Source: Melghirimyces algeriensis
GTDB taxonomy: Bacteria; Bacillota; Bacilli; Thermoactinomycetales; DSM-45169
DNA: 64,000 bases
Direction of reading: 5' to 3'
Assembly (NCBI RefSeq): GCF_900182565.1
Contig: NZ_FXTI01000001.1
Coordinates: 248,001 to 312,000, forward strand
Below the pieces are notes generated by a model. That model was given only the letters and a program-made list of their open reading frames with translations. It was not told where the DNA came from and made no database searches. The position numbers were made by a program, and so were the translations under genes. Below, in pieces: positions 17,846 through 25,494 of this stretch (the stretch's first letter is position 1; each line of letters opens with the position of its first letter).

Positions 17846-18007
17846 TTGACGAGCAATCAAAGTAGGAAACCGTTGCTGACCAACAGGGAAAGGGAAGTAT
17901 TTGAACTGTTGGTACAGGATAAGACGACCAAAGAGATTGCGCACCAACTCTTTATCAGCGAAAAAACCGTCCGCAATCATATTTCGAATGTAATGTGTAG
18001 GATTTGA
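17846..18007 (+). CDS. gerE: GerE, N-terminal part (gene interrupted by intervening element)
   Basis: GerE is the small LuxR-type DNA-binding regulator of late spore-coat genes in the mother cell. The first 50 codons closely follow Bacillus GerE: KPLLTNREREVFELLVQDKT, then TKEIAHQLFISEKTVRNHIS. This is the first part of the helix-turn-helix, including the recognition helix. After Asn-Val-Met (17987-17995) homology stops abruptly and three foreign codons lead to TGA at 18005. TTG 17846 is the start, with AGGAGGGGTGA 5 bases upstream. The missing 23 codons lie at 31811-31882, 13.8 kb away, and join in frame. In this state the protein lacks its last helix and should not dimerise or bind DNA normally. 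Confidence 0.93.
   Translation: MTSNQSRKPLLTNREREVFELLVQDKTTKEIAHQLFISEKTVRNHISNVMCRI
17987..17995 (+). other. Left attachment site (attL) core of the gerE-intervening element
   Basis: AATGTAATG (codons Asn-Val-Met of gerE) is the last sequence shared with GerE before the element. The matching sequence at the right end is AATGTGATG at 31802-31810. Serine recombinases cross over at a 2-bp core inside such a short identity, here most likely within AATGT. The exact dinucleotide cannot be fixed from one sequence. Confidence 0.8.
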
Positions 18008-18149
18008 AAACAGTTTCTATACGGTTAAACGAGACAACCCCTATAATGTTTAGAATATTATAATTGATTAAAATGATATGGATGGAAAGGAAAAATAACA
18101 TTTTTTATCGAAATCAATTATGTCACTATGAACGGATGGAGGGGGTTAT

Positions 18150-19229
18150 ATGAAAGAAACTGTGACCGCAGGGTTTCAAACCGTTACACCCATGTTGATG
18201 TTTGGAGCGGATCAAAGCCGAGCGGAAATCCGGATTCCATCGATCAAAGGCGCGTTGCGTTTCTGGTATCGGGCGGTTGATCCCCATTACTGGAAACATG
18301 AGCCGCAACTCTTTGGAAGCGGTGGAGAAAAAGGAGGACAGAGCCGGTTTTTAATGCGGTTGAAAACAATATCACAACCTGAAAAATATGAAAAAAAATG
18401 GAGGAAGGGAGTAGGGTATTCCTATTTGTCGTTTTCCATCAAAAAAAATAGAGAGCCGATCTCTGTGGGCACCTCATTTGAGATTTCCTTTTATCGTCGG
18501 GGTCATTTGGATGATCATGGAAACGAGGAGGATTGGAAGCGGTTGATGGCGTCCGTGTGGTTGTTGGGGCATATGGGTGGATTGGGTTCCCGGTCCCGCC
18601 GGGGCTTTGGCAGTCTGACACTGAAAAGCATCGATCCCAAATCTTCCGTATCAGAACCGTTCAGCCTGCCGCTTATCCATCGGCAAAAAAAACCGCATGA
18701 ATGGATGCATGCCTTTCAATCCGGGATGGATCAAATTCAGGGGTGGCTGGGAAAACGTTCAACCGAACCAAAGCATACGGTGTTGGATGGAAAAAGTACG
18801 TTTCATTTACATATGCACGGTTATCACGACTGGAAACTAGCGATGGACGAGCTCGGAAAGACGTTGAAGGACTTCCGAGAAAAAGAGGGAGATCGAGAGA
18901 TATCAGGAAGGAAAAAGTGGTCCAAGGGGGCAGCGGTTGGGTTACCATTGATAATTAAACAGGAAGAGGAACAAAAGACATTTAGTCCGAAAAAAGGCGA
19001 CCGAAACGCTTCTCCAATTTGGATGCGAATAGTGAAAATTGGAAAAAAATATTACCCGTTTGTGACAGTGTTATCCACTGATACTTCAATCGATCAAGTG
19101 GTCTGCCGAAATGAAAAAGGGGAAGAGCAACCAGATCAAACCCTTTCGGTTGAAATTGCGGAAACATTGGATGCATTTCGCCATCATCTTCAGAATCAAG
19201 GGTACAGATGGGAGGCAGGAGGCGATTGA
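18150..19229 (+). CDS. cmr1: Type III-B CRISPR RAMP protein Cmr1
   Basis: Subunit of the Cmr ribonucleoprotein complex, located at the end of the backbone that helps recognise the 3' end of the target RNA. It shows the Cmr1 N-terminal signature FQTVTPMLMFGADQ, IRIPSIKGALRFWYRAV and the glycine-rich loop GGLGSRSRRGFGSL typical of RAMP folds. Length of 359 residues is normal for Cmr1. It is first in a tightly packed operon; its last bases overlap the Cas10 start (TTGA). GATGGAGGGGG precedes the ATG. The 142 bases upstream are AT-rich; a TATAAT at 18042-18047 lacks a clear -35, so the promoter is not certain. Confidence 0.92.
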   Translation: MKETVTAGFQTVTPMLMFGADQSRAEIRIPSIKGALRFWYRAVDPHYWKHEPQLFGSGGEKGGQSRFLMRLKTISQPEKYEKKWRKGVGYSYLSFSIKKNREPISVGTSFEISFYRRGHLDDHGNEEDWKRLMASVWLLGHMGGLGSRSRRGFGSLTLKSIDPKSSVSEPFSLPLIHRQKKPHEWMHAFQSGMDQIQGWLGKRSTEPKHTVLDGKSTFHLHMHGYHDWKLAMDELGKTLKDFREKEGDREISGRKKWSKGAAVGLPLIIKQEEEQKTFSPKKGDRNASPIWMRIVKIGKKYYPFVTVLSTDTSIDQVVCRNEKGEEQPDQTLSVEIAETLDAFRHHLQNQGYRWEAGGD

Positions 19230-21076
19230 AAACCTTACAGCTGACGATTGGACCGGTTCAATCCTTTGTATCGCAGGCGCGCAGGACCCGGGATCTGCTG
19301 GCGGGTTCGTTTTTATTGTCTTTTTTGAGCGGACAAGCGATGGCTGAAGTGTTAAGAAGAGGTGGGGAAATTCGTTATCCCCTGGTCCATGATGAGAACA
19401 AGAAGATTTTGGATCCTTTACTCCAGGCGATCTACGATGGGGAAACCCCGAAAACATCTCTTTCCGCAGGAATCGGTTCACTGCCCAACCGGTTTCAGGC
19501 ACAGATTTGCAAAAACACACATCCAAAAGAGATCGCGGAAGCAGTTGACTGCGCCTGGAAAAAGGTAGCAAACGCCGTGTGGAAAAAAGTGTTTCCCAAT
19601 GGTTGTCCAGAAGCGACCAAAACGATTTGGGATCGTCAAGTCGATGAATTCTGGGAGATCTCCTGGGTCATGGGTAATGATTCCTCCCTGCTAAGCCGCC
19701 GCAAATACTGGCACTCCCATTTTCCACCATCAGAACCGGGGGATAAATGTACCTTGACCGGAAATTTGCAGGAGTTGTCCGGGTTTGTCCGGTCTCGTGA
19801 ACCGAAACAGCAACAAGAATTTTGGGAATCGATCCGCGAGAAAAAGTGGATCTCTGCCTTTGATCTGCAGGAAAATGAACGCTTAAGCGCAATCGGCCTG
19901 ATTAAACGCTTTTATCCATTGGTGGCAGAGGAAGCATTGGAATGGAAGCTTCCCAAAGGAGCTCTCAATTTTCCTTCGACAGGGTATCTGGCTGCCATGC
20001 CATGGATCTTTTCCCGAAGGAAAGAGCAACAGGAGGAGATGAGGAACTTTACTCAACTGGCCCAACAGGCCAAGATTATGTGTTCCGAAGATCCTGGACA
20101 TGAGGTGGATTCCAAATTTTATAAGTTGGAAGGAAACGCCTTTTTTCTGTCCAACATCCAGCGGGAGAATTACTGGCGGGAACATGGTTGGGAGCAAACC
20201 AGCGAAGAAAAGGCAGCATTGCAGAAAGCGCTATATCAATCGCTATATCGGTTGACAGATGAAGGAAAGGATACCCCCTCCCCATTCTATGCCTTGTTGT
20301 TAATGGACGGGGACCAATTGGGGCAGTTGTTGGATGACCAAGGAGAAAAGGTGAGTCAGGGTTTAGCCCAGTTTACTGCGGATTTGCCGGAAATTGTTCA
20401 AGAAGAAAGAGGGTTTACAGTCTATGCCGGTGGGGATGATGTATTGGCGCTGTTTCCTTTGAAAAACGGATTACCGGCGGCGGTAAGGTTGCGCCAAGCC
20501 TATCAGCGCGCATTTGCCGATATTTCCAGTGAGGCATCCATTTCTGCGGCGTTAGTCTACGCTCACTACAAGGCTCCATTGCAGAGCGTGCTAAAGAATG
20601 CCCATGAATTGCTGGATGATGTGGCCAAAAGGGCTTGCGGACGGGACAGTCTGGCGATCCGGGTCTGGAAGGGGGGCGGACCGGTGTGGACCTGGTCATG
20701 CCCGTGGCAGGAAGCGCTGAAGGGTCAAACGGATCAATCGGTGCTGGAAACGGTCGCCCGGCAGATTCAAGGTGAACAGGCGTACACCCCTTCCTTTTTC
20801 CATCATCTGCGCTCGCGGTTGGAGCCATGGCATGATCCGGATGAGAAGGATCAAAAAACGTATCAGGAGAGAATTCAGCAATTGTTGGTGGCGGAATACC
20901 GACGCAGCAATGGGACAGCTACACGGGAACAGGCAGAGGAACGCATGGAGGCATTAATGTCCGTCTGCCTTGAGAAATGGCGGGACCCTCACAAAAACAT
21001 CCAAACGGGTCGCTTTCGCACAGAAGGGGCGCTGATCGCCCATTTCCTGGCGACAGAAGGGAGGGGGCAGGATTGA
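19226..21076 (+). CDS. cmr2: Type III-B CRISPR Cas10 (Cmr2), palm polymerase subunit
   Basis: Largest subunit of the effector complex. Target RNA binding activates its palm domain to make cyclic oligoadenylate (or a related nucleotide) second messengers. The N-terminal motif TIGPVQSFVSQARRTRDLLA is characteristic of Cmr2. The catalytic palm is intact: LLMDGDQLG about residues 356-364 and VYAGGDDVLALF with GGDD near residues 402-405. I see no HD nuclease motif at the N-terminus, so DNA cleavage is doubtful. Start TTG 19226 overlaps the cmr1 stop by 4 bases and has GGAGGCAGGAGG upstream. 616 residues. Confidence 0.93.
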   Translation: MKTLQLTIGPVQSFVSQARRTRDLLAGSFLLSFLSGQAMAEVLRRGGEIRYPLVHDENKKILDPLLQAIYDGETPKTSLSAGIGSLPNRFQAQICKNTHPKEIAEAVDCAWKKVANAVWKKVFPNGCPEATKTIWDRQVDEFWEISWVMGNDSSLLSRRKYWHSHFPPSEPGDKCTLTGNLQELSGFVRSREPKQQQEFWESIREKKWISAFDLQENERLSAIGLIKRFYPLVAEEALEWKLPKGALNFPSTGYLAAMPWIFSRRKEQQEEMRNFTQLAQQAKIMCSEDPGHEVDSKFYKLEGNAFFLSNIQRENYWREHGWEQTSEEKAALQKALYQSLYRLTDEGKDTPSPFYALLLMDGDQLGQLLDDQGEKVSQGLAQFTADLPEIVQEERGFTVYAGGDDVLALFPLKNGLPAAVRLRQAYQRAFADISSEASISAALVYAHYKAPLQSVLKNAHELLDDVAKRACGRDSLAIRVWKGGGPVWTWSCPWQEALKGQTDQSVLETVARQIQGEQAYTPSFFHHLRSRLEPWHDPDEKDQKTYQERIQQLLVAEYRRSNGTATREQAEERMEALMSVCLEKWRDPHKNIQTGRFRTEGALIAHFLATEGRGQD

Positions 21077-22173
21077 AGTGGTGGACATTTCACCCATTGG
21101 ATACCTGGTTTTTTCGCAAAGGAATGCCCTTTCATCAAGGTGAATCCAGTGCCGTTCAACCGGAAAGCGGGTTTCCGCCCCCGATGCAAACCCTTCAGGG
21201 GGCGATTCGAACGACGTTGGCACGAAGACAGGGATGGGTTCCCAAAAAACCATTACCGCATCCATTGGGGTGTTGGGATGATTTAGGGGATTTGCGATTG
21301 CTCGGACCGTTTTTAAAATGGCAGGAAACGCTGTTGTACCCGGTGCCATACTCGTTGGTTGGGAAAAAGGATCAAACGGGGGCATGGCAGTTGACGCGTC
21401 TGAAACCGGGTTCAGAGGTGGAGACGGATCTGGGCATGGTTCGGTTGCCTGTACCGGAGGATGACAGCATCAAAGGAAAACATTTGGAAGCATGGCTCAC
21501 CTTGCAAGGAATAAATGAGATTTTGGCGGGGGAGATTCCGCCATCCGAAGCGATAATCACACCGGAGGATTTATGGAAAGCGGAGCGACGGGTGGGGATC
21601 ATGCGGGATGAAAAGACCCGCACGGCCAAGGATCATCACTTATATACGTCGATTCATACCCGTCCTGAAGAGGGGTTGTCCGTCGTTGTGGGTGTAGATG
21701 GAGTTCCTTCTGATTGGCATCCCAAACGGACGACCATTCCCCTGGGCGGTGAAGGGCGTATGGCGATGGTGGACGTCAGCGATGAGAACGACGGTTTGCA
21801 GGCTTGGTTGCCAAAACGGCCAGAGCTTTATACGAAGAACGGACGCCTCTTTTATACCGCAACCTTAATCACACCGGCACAATACAAGAACGTAAACGAT
21901 GTGGTGTGTGAGAAACCACCGGAGTTGCCGGGTAAATGCTGGTCCGCCAGTATTGGGAAGCCGGAATTGATCGGCGGATGGGATTTGAAGGAAAATAAAC
22001 CACGTCCTTTGCAAGCATTGCTTCCTGCCGGCAGTACATGGTGGATGGAAGCCAATGAAGAAGCATGGGATCAGGTGATTCAACTGCATGGTCGCATCGT
22101 TGGACAGAAAATGAAGTACGGAATGGGACAACTGGTGATTGGACAATGGAATGGGGAGGTTATCCAACCATGA
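21073..22173 (+). CDS. cmr3: Type III-B CRISPR protein Cmr3
   Basis: RAMP protein that binds the 5' handle of the crRNA beside Cas10. The Cmr3 signature is clear at the N-terminus: WWTFHPLDTWFFRKGMPFHQ, then PPPMQTLQGAIRTTL. A late segment GGWDLKENKPRPLQALLPAG and the C-terminal KYGMGQLVIG also fit. Start TTG 21073 overlaps the cas10 stop by 4 bases (TTGA), the second such junction in this operon, with GGGAGGGGGCAGGA upstream. 366 residues, normal length. Confidence 0.92.
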   Translation: MKWWTFHPLDTWFFRKGMPFHQGESSAVQPESGFPPPMQTLQGAIRTTLARRQGWVPKKPLPHPLGCWDDLGDLRLLGPFLKWQETLLYPVPYSLVGKKDQTGAWQLTRLKPGSEVETDLGMVRLPVPEDDSIKGKHLEAWLTLQGINEILAGEIPPSEAIITPEDLWKAERRVGIMRDEKTRTAKDHHLYTSIHTRPEEGLSVVVGVDGVPSDWHPKRTTIPLGGEGRMAMVDVSDENDGLQAWLPKRPELYTKNGRLFYTATLITPAQYKNVNDVVCEKPPELPGKCWSASIGKPELIGGWDLKENKPRPLQALLPAGSTWWMEANEEAWDQVIQLHGRIVGQKMKYGMGQLVIGQWNGEVIQP

Positions 22174-22994
22174 AAGCCAAAATGATTGGATTATTGACAG
22201 AAACGATGATGCATCCAGGGAGTGGGCAGCACAATGGAGCCATCGATCTGCCGGTAGCCCGTGAATCGACGACGGGTTATCCCGTTGTAGTCGGCTCCAG
22301 TATGAAGGGTGCGTTACGCGATAAGATGATCCAGGAAGATAAGAAAAAAGAGGCATCCCGTTGGTTTGGTGAACAGGAACATGCCGGGTTGATCGCGGTG
22401 ACGGATGCGCGCCTCTTATTGTTGCCGGTTCGTTCGTTGCAGGGGGTGTACCGTTGGGTCACCTGTCCCTATATTTTGGAGCGGTTGGAGCGGGATGCCT
22501 CGATGATTGGACATTCCATGACGTTTCAGAAGCCCCAGGTCCATCCTGAACAGGCCGTCGTGGCGGATCAAACCGAAGGGCTGTTTTTGGAGGAATTAAG
22601 CTTTCAAACCAGGACGGATGCAGAACTCATGGAGGATTTAACAAGGCAGATTGCTCCCTTGATCGGTCATCAGGAGGTCTGTCATCGTCTGAAGGAGCAA
22701 TTGGCGATTGTCAGCAATCACGATTTTGCACATCTTGCCCGCTACAGCTTGCCGGTACAGATTCGCAACCAGTTATCCGCGGAAAAAACCAGTCAAAACT
22801 TGTGGTCGGAGGAAACCTTGCCTGTGGATACCGTGCTCTATACCTTATTGATGCTTCGACCGGGAGGGAAAGATTGCGATTTATCCAATGTGATGAACCA
22901 TCTGAAAAGACACCGGTATATCCAAATGGGTGGCAATGAGACGATTGGTCAGGGATGGTGCCTGATTTCCGCGGATGGATGGGAGGGTGCATGA
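22170..22994 (+). CDS. cmr4: Type III-B CRISPR backbone nuclease Cmr4
   Basis: Repeating backbone subunit (Cas7 type) that cuts target RNA at 6-nt steps. The N-terminal block MHPGSGQHNGAIDLPVARES has the catalytic aspartate at residue 26, the position shown to be essential in Pyrococcus furiosus Cmr4. GYPVVVGSSMKGALRD is the RAMP RNA-binding loop. The C-terminal GGNETIGQGWC is also typical. RNA cleavage should therefore be possible. ATG 22170 overlaps the cmr3 stop (ATGA), with GGGGAGG upstream. 274 residues. Confidence 0.94.
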   Translation: MKAKMIGLLTETMMHPGSGQHNGAIDLPVARESTTGYPVVVGSSMKGALRDKMIQEDKKKEASRWFGEQEHAGLIAVTDARLLLLPVRSLQGVYRWVTCPYILERLERDASMIGHSMTFQKPQVHPEQAVVADQTEGLFLEELSFQTRTDAELMEDLTRQIAPLIGHQEVCHRLKEQLAIVSNHDFAHLARYSLPVQIRNQLSAEKTSQNLWSEETLPVDTVLYTLLMLRPGGKDCDLSNVMNHLKRHRYIQMGGNETIGQGWCLISADGWEGA

Positions 22995-23431
22995 TGAACC
23001 AACATCTTGGACAGGATCAACCCACGCTGGATCAGCGCCGGGCGAAGGACGCGATGAACAAAGTGGATGACGTTCTGAAAATGTATCCGGATAAAGCGTG
23101 GCAGGACAGTTATGCCGATTATGTGGAACGGCTTCCGGCTACGATCTTGACCAATGGTTTGGGTCAGGCATTGGCTCAACTGTTGGCAGCGGCCCAGCGG
23201 GGGGAAAAGACGGAAGATCCGCACTATTTGCTTTACAAACATGTAAGTGATTGGCTTTGTCAGAAGGAATCTAAAGCGCCGTATTCCGGGGAAGAAGATA
23301 TTTTGCAAGCGATCATAAACGGTGGCCGGAGTTCCTATATGCACGCACAGGCGGAAGCATTGGCCTGGCTGGAGTGGCACAAGAAGTTGGCTGTAGCGTA
23401 TCTGAAACAGCCGGAAGGAGGGGCAAAGTAA
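22994..23431 (+). CDS. cmr5: Type III-B CRISPR small subunit Cmr5
   Basis: Small helical filament subunit that lines the crRNA-target duplex. It is recognisable from QRRAKDAMNKVDD, SYADYVERLPATILTNGLGQ and the Trp-rich end ALAWLEWHKKLAVAYL. It has about 145 residues and is all helical. ATG 22994 or the in-frame ATG 22991 are both possible; the first gives better spacing (7 bases) to GGGAGG at 22981. Either way it overlaps the cmr4 stop. Confidence 0.92.
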   Translation: MNQHLGQDQPTLDQRRAKDAMNKVDDVLKMYPDKAWQDSYADYVERLPATILTNGLGQALAQLLAAAQRGEKTEDPHYLLYKHVSDWLCQKESKAPYSGEEDILQAIINGGRSSYMHAQAEALAWLEWHKKLAVAYLKQPEGGAK

Positions 23432-23432
23432 C

Positions 23433-24590
23433 GTGGGCTTTCATCGACCCTTATATCGGAAAAAACATATTGATCTCGGATATAGATGGCCGGGGCAAAA
23501 GAAAGATGTCCATCTGGGTCTCTGGTATGACAAGTTTTGCGATAGATGGACGATGGAGGAGGATGATGAAGGACTCTGGGTTTTAGAAGAGGGTAAGAAG
23601 CAGAGTTGGATGGAAACCGTAACGGTTGAACCAAAGGATGAGAACGGTCAGATGCAAAAGGAGGTGGGGAATCCATCCCGGATTCAGGAAGCGGTCCAGC
23701 GCATGCAACGGCTGGTGGAGGCCCGCTCTGGCTGTTTCATCCCTATGAAAACAGAGAGCCGGTTTGTGACGGGATTGGGGCGCTCCCATCCCGTGGAAAA
23801 CGGCTTTGCCTGGCACCCTACCTTGGGAACCCCCTATCTGCCGGGCTCTTCCGTCAAGGGGATGGTCCGCGCCTGGGCGAACGAAACGGGAAATGCTTCA
23901 TTGGCCCACCGTCTGTTAGGGCCGGAACCCAAAGCAGAGGGATCGGAAAAAAGGGTTGGGGAATGGATTTTCTTCGATGCCCTTCCCCAAGGAACGGTTC
24001 AATTGGAAATGGATATCATGACCCCTCACTATGGTCCGTATTACGCGAACCCTGAACAAAATCCTCCCCACGACCGCCATGACCCGGTGCCCATTCCGTT
24101 TCTTACAGTGGCCAAAGGTCAACCGTTTGTCTTTGCGATTGCCCCACGCCGACCGGGGGGACAAAAAGAGATCTACCATAGAAAAATATTGTTGAAGTGG
24201 TTAAAAGAAGCATTGAAATGGTTTGGTGCCGGAGCCAAGACCGCTGTGGGGTATGGACGGTTTAAAATGGACTCACAAAAACTGGACGAGTGGAAAAAGA
24301 AGCGGGAGCAAGCGGAAGCAGAACGGAGACGGAATCGACTGCCTCCGATTATGAGGGAGATGGTCCAGGATGGCTATGAAGATGATGCGGGGCGTTTTAT
24401 GCAATCGATGAATGAAAAGTGGCTTCCCCGAATGGAGGCGGAGACGACCCCGAAAGAGGAACAGCAACAAATCGCTCAATATTTGATCGATTGGTATCAG
24501 GAATATAGGTCGGATCAATGGAAAAAGCCCAACCCGAAGAACAAAAAGAAAATCGCCCGGATTCATGCGATTTTGTGCAAAGAGGTGTAG
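23433..24590 (+). CDS. cmr6: Type III-B CRISPR RAMP protein Cmr6 with C-terminal extension
   Basis: Caps the backbone at the 3' end of the crRNA beside Cmr1. Signatures: ESRFVTGLGRSHPVENGFAW, GTPYLPGSSVKGMVRAWA, HYGPYYANPEQNPP and FGAGAKTAVGYGRF. After the glycine-rich end of the RAMP fold (about residue 285) there is a highly charged tail of about 100 residues (KKKREQAEAERRRNR and onward) which is longer than in archaeal Cmr6. GTG 23433 is the start, with GGAAGGAGG upstream. It overlaps the next gene region by sharing TAG/GTG bases only if the upstream GTG is used there. Confidence 0.92.
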   Translation: MGFHRPLYRKKHIDLGYRWPGQKKDVHLGLWYDKFCDRWTMEEDDEGLWVLEEGKKQSWMETVTVEPKDENGQMQKEVGNPSRIQEAVQRMQRLVEARSGCFIPMKTESRFVTGLGRSHPVENGFAWHPTLGTPYLPGSSVKGMVRAWANETGNASLAHRLLGPEPKAEGSEKRVGEWIFFDALPQGTVQLEMDIMTPHYGPYYANPEQNPPHDRHDPVPIPFLTVAKGQPFVFAIAPRRPGGQKEIYHRKILLKWLKEALKWFGAGAKTAVGYGRFKMDSQKLDEWKKKREQAEAERRRNRLPPIMREMVQDGYEDDAGRFMQSMNEKWLPRMEAETTPKEEQQQIAQYLIDWYQEYRSDQWKKPNPKNKKKIARIHAILCKEV

Positions 24591-24595
24591 TGAAC

Positions 24596-25453
24596 GTGAC
24601 GAAAAAATTATCCATCTGGGGAATCGCTGTCACCTTCTTCCTTGCCCTGCTGGTGTTCATTTCCCCCACTGCCTTTGCCGAGAACGAAAAGGATCTCTCC
24701 GATAAAGTGGAGAAATTGGAACAAAAAGTGGACAAATTAAGCGCCAAGGATGACAGTTATGATTATTTGAAGGAGGAGACCAAGTCCTATCGGCAATTTG
24801 TTGAGAAGGAATGGGAGATGTTTTCAAACATGGTAATAGGTATTTCTGCCGTAACCGTTTCAGTCGTTGGTGGAGTTTTGCTCTTTTTTGGTTTTCATTC
24901 AAAAAAGGCTATTAAAAATATCCAAAAAGAATACACAGAGCAAGTAGAAGAAATGAAGGAGAAATTAGAGAAGGAAGCAAACCAGAAGTTTTATGAATTG
25001 ATGGAGAGTAAAGTAACCGAGTTGCGACATAAGGTAAATGAATTGGAAACGATGATTGCCAAGGAATCTTGGTTTCAAAATTCAAACATACTTGTTTTGT
25101 ATCGAGATGAATTAAAAGATATTGTGTCGACCTCTCCTCTAAGCAGGAAAAAAATTGAATATCGAGCTTTACCCGACAACAATTTGGCTCATCATCTTTC
25201 TCAAGAAAAAGTAGATATTGTTTTATATGAATATGATACGGAATCCAATAGCCAAGAAGATTCCTGTATTGCTGACGTCTTGGATGAACTGAAGAAACAT
25301 AAAGATACCATTCCAATAGTGATTTATTGTTCGGGTGAAATAAAAAATGAAGATATGATGAAAGAAATCAAAAGCTATCGGTGGTATCAATTTGCTAGAA
25401 GCCAAGTTTCTTTAACGACCCATACGTATGCTTTTGCGCAAATTTTCCATTGA
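24596..25453 (+). CDS. Two-TM coiled-coil membrane protein linked to the Cmr operon (candidate CRISPR ancillary effector)
   Basis: No named family recognised. Order of parts in 285 residues: a hydrophobic N-terminal segment or signal anchor (IWGIAVTFFLALLVFISPTA), a heptad coiled coil (LSDKVEKLEQKVDKLSAK), a second transmembrane helix (MVIGISAVTVSVVGGVLLFF), a second long coiled coil (about 105-160), and a C-terminal alpha/beta domain of about 110 residues with beta-like strands NILVLYRD, VDIVLYEYD and IPIVIYCSG, reminiscent of a receiver or CARF-like Rossmann fold. The last half is AT-rich compared with the cmr genes. It sits 5 bases after cmr6 with AAAGAGGTG before GTG 24596, so it is cotranscribed. 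Known type III systems use membrane effectors gated by cyclic oligoadenylates; that role here is inference. Confidence 0.7.
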   Translation: MTKKLSIWGIAVTFFLALLVFISPTAFAENEKDLSDKVEKLEQKVDKLSAKDDSYDYLKEETKSYRQFVEKEWEMFSNMVIGISAVTVSVVGGVLLFFGFHSKKAIKNIQKEYTEQVEEMKEKLEKEANQKFYELMESKVTELRHKVNELETMIAKESWFQNSNILVLYRDELKDIVSTSPLSRKKIEYRALPDNNLAHHLSQEKVDIVLYEYDTESNSQEDSCIADVLDELKKHKDTIPIVIYCSGEIKNEDMMKEIKSYRWYQFARSQVSLTTHTYAFAQIFH

Positions 25454-25494
25454 TTACCCAAATCGATACCCTACAGTAAACGGAGGCTTCTTTT

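Noticed and set aside
17846..18007. gerE fragment as a simple truncated pseudogene or frameshift
   Set aside because: The exact missing 23 codons, in frame and undamaged, lie at 31811-31882 beside a serine recombinase, which makes an intervening element the better reading.
18042..18047. Promoter of the cmr operon at TATAAT
   Set aside because: No -35 box at a proper distance; kept only as a remark under cmr1.
18008..18149. CRISPR array or leader before cmr1
   Set aside because: No repeated unit of 25-40 bases with spacers is visible here or after 25453; only AT-rich single-copy DNA.
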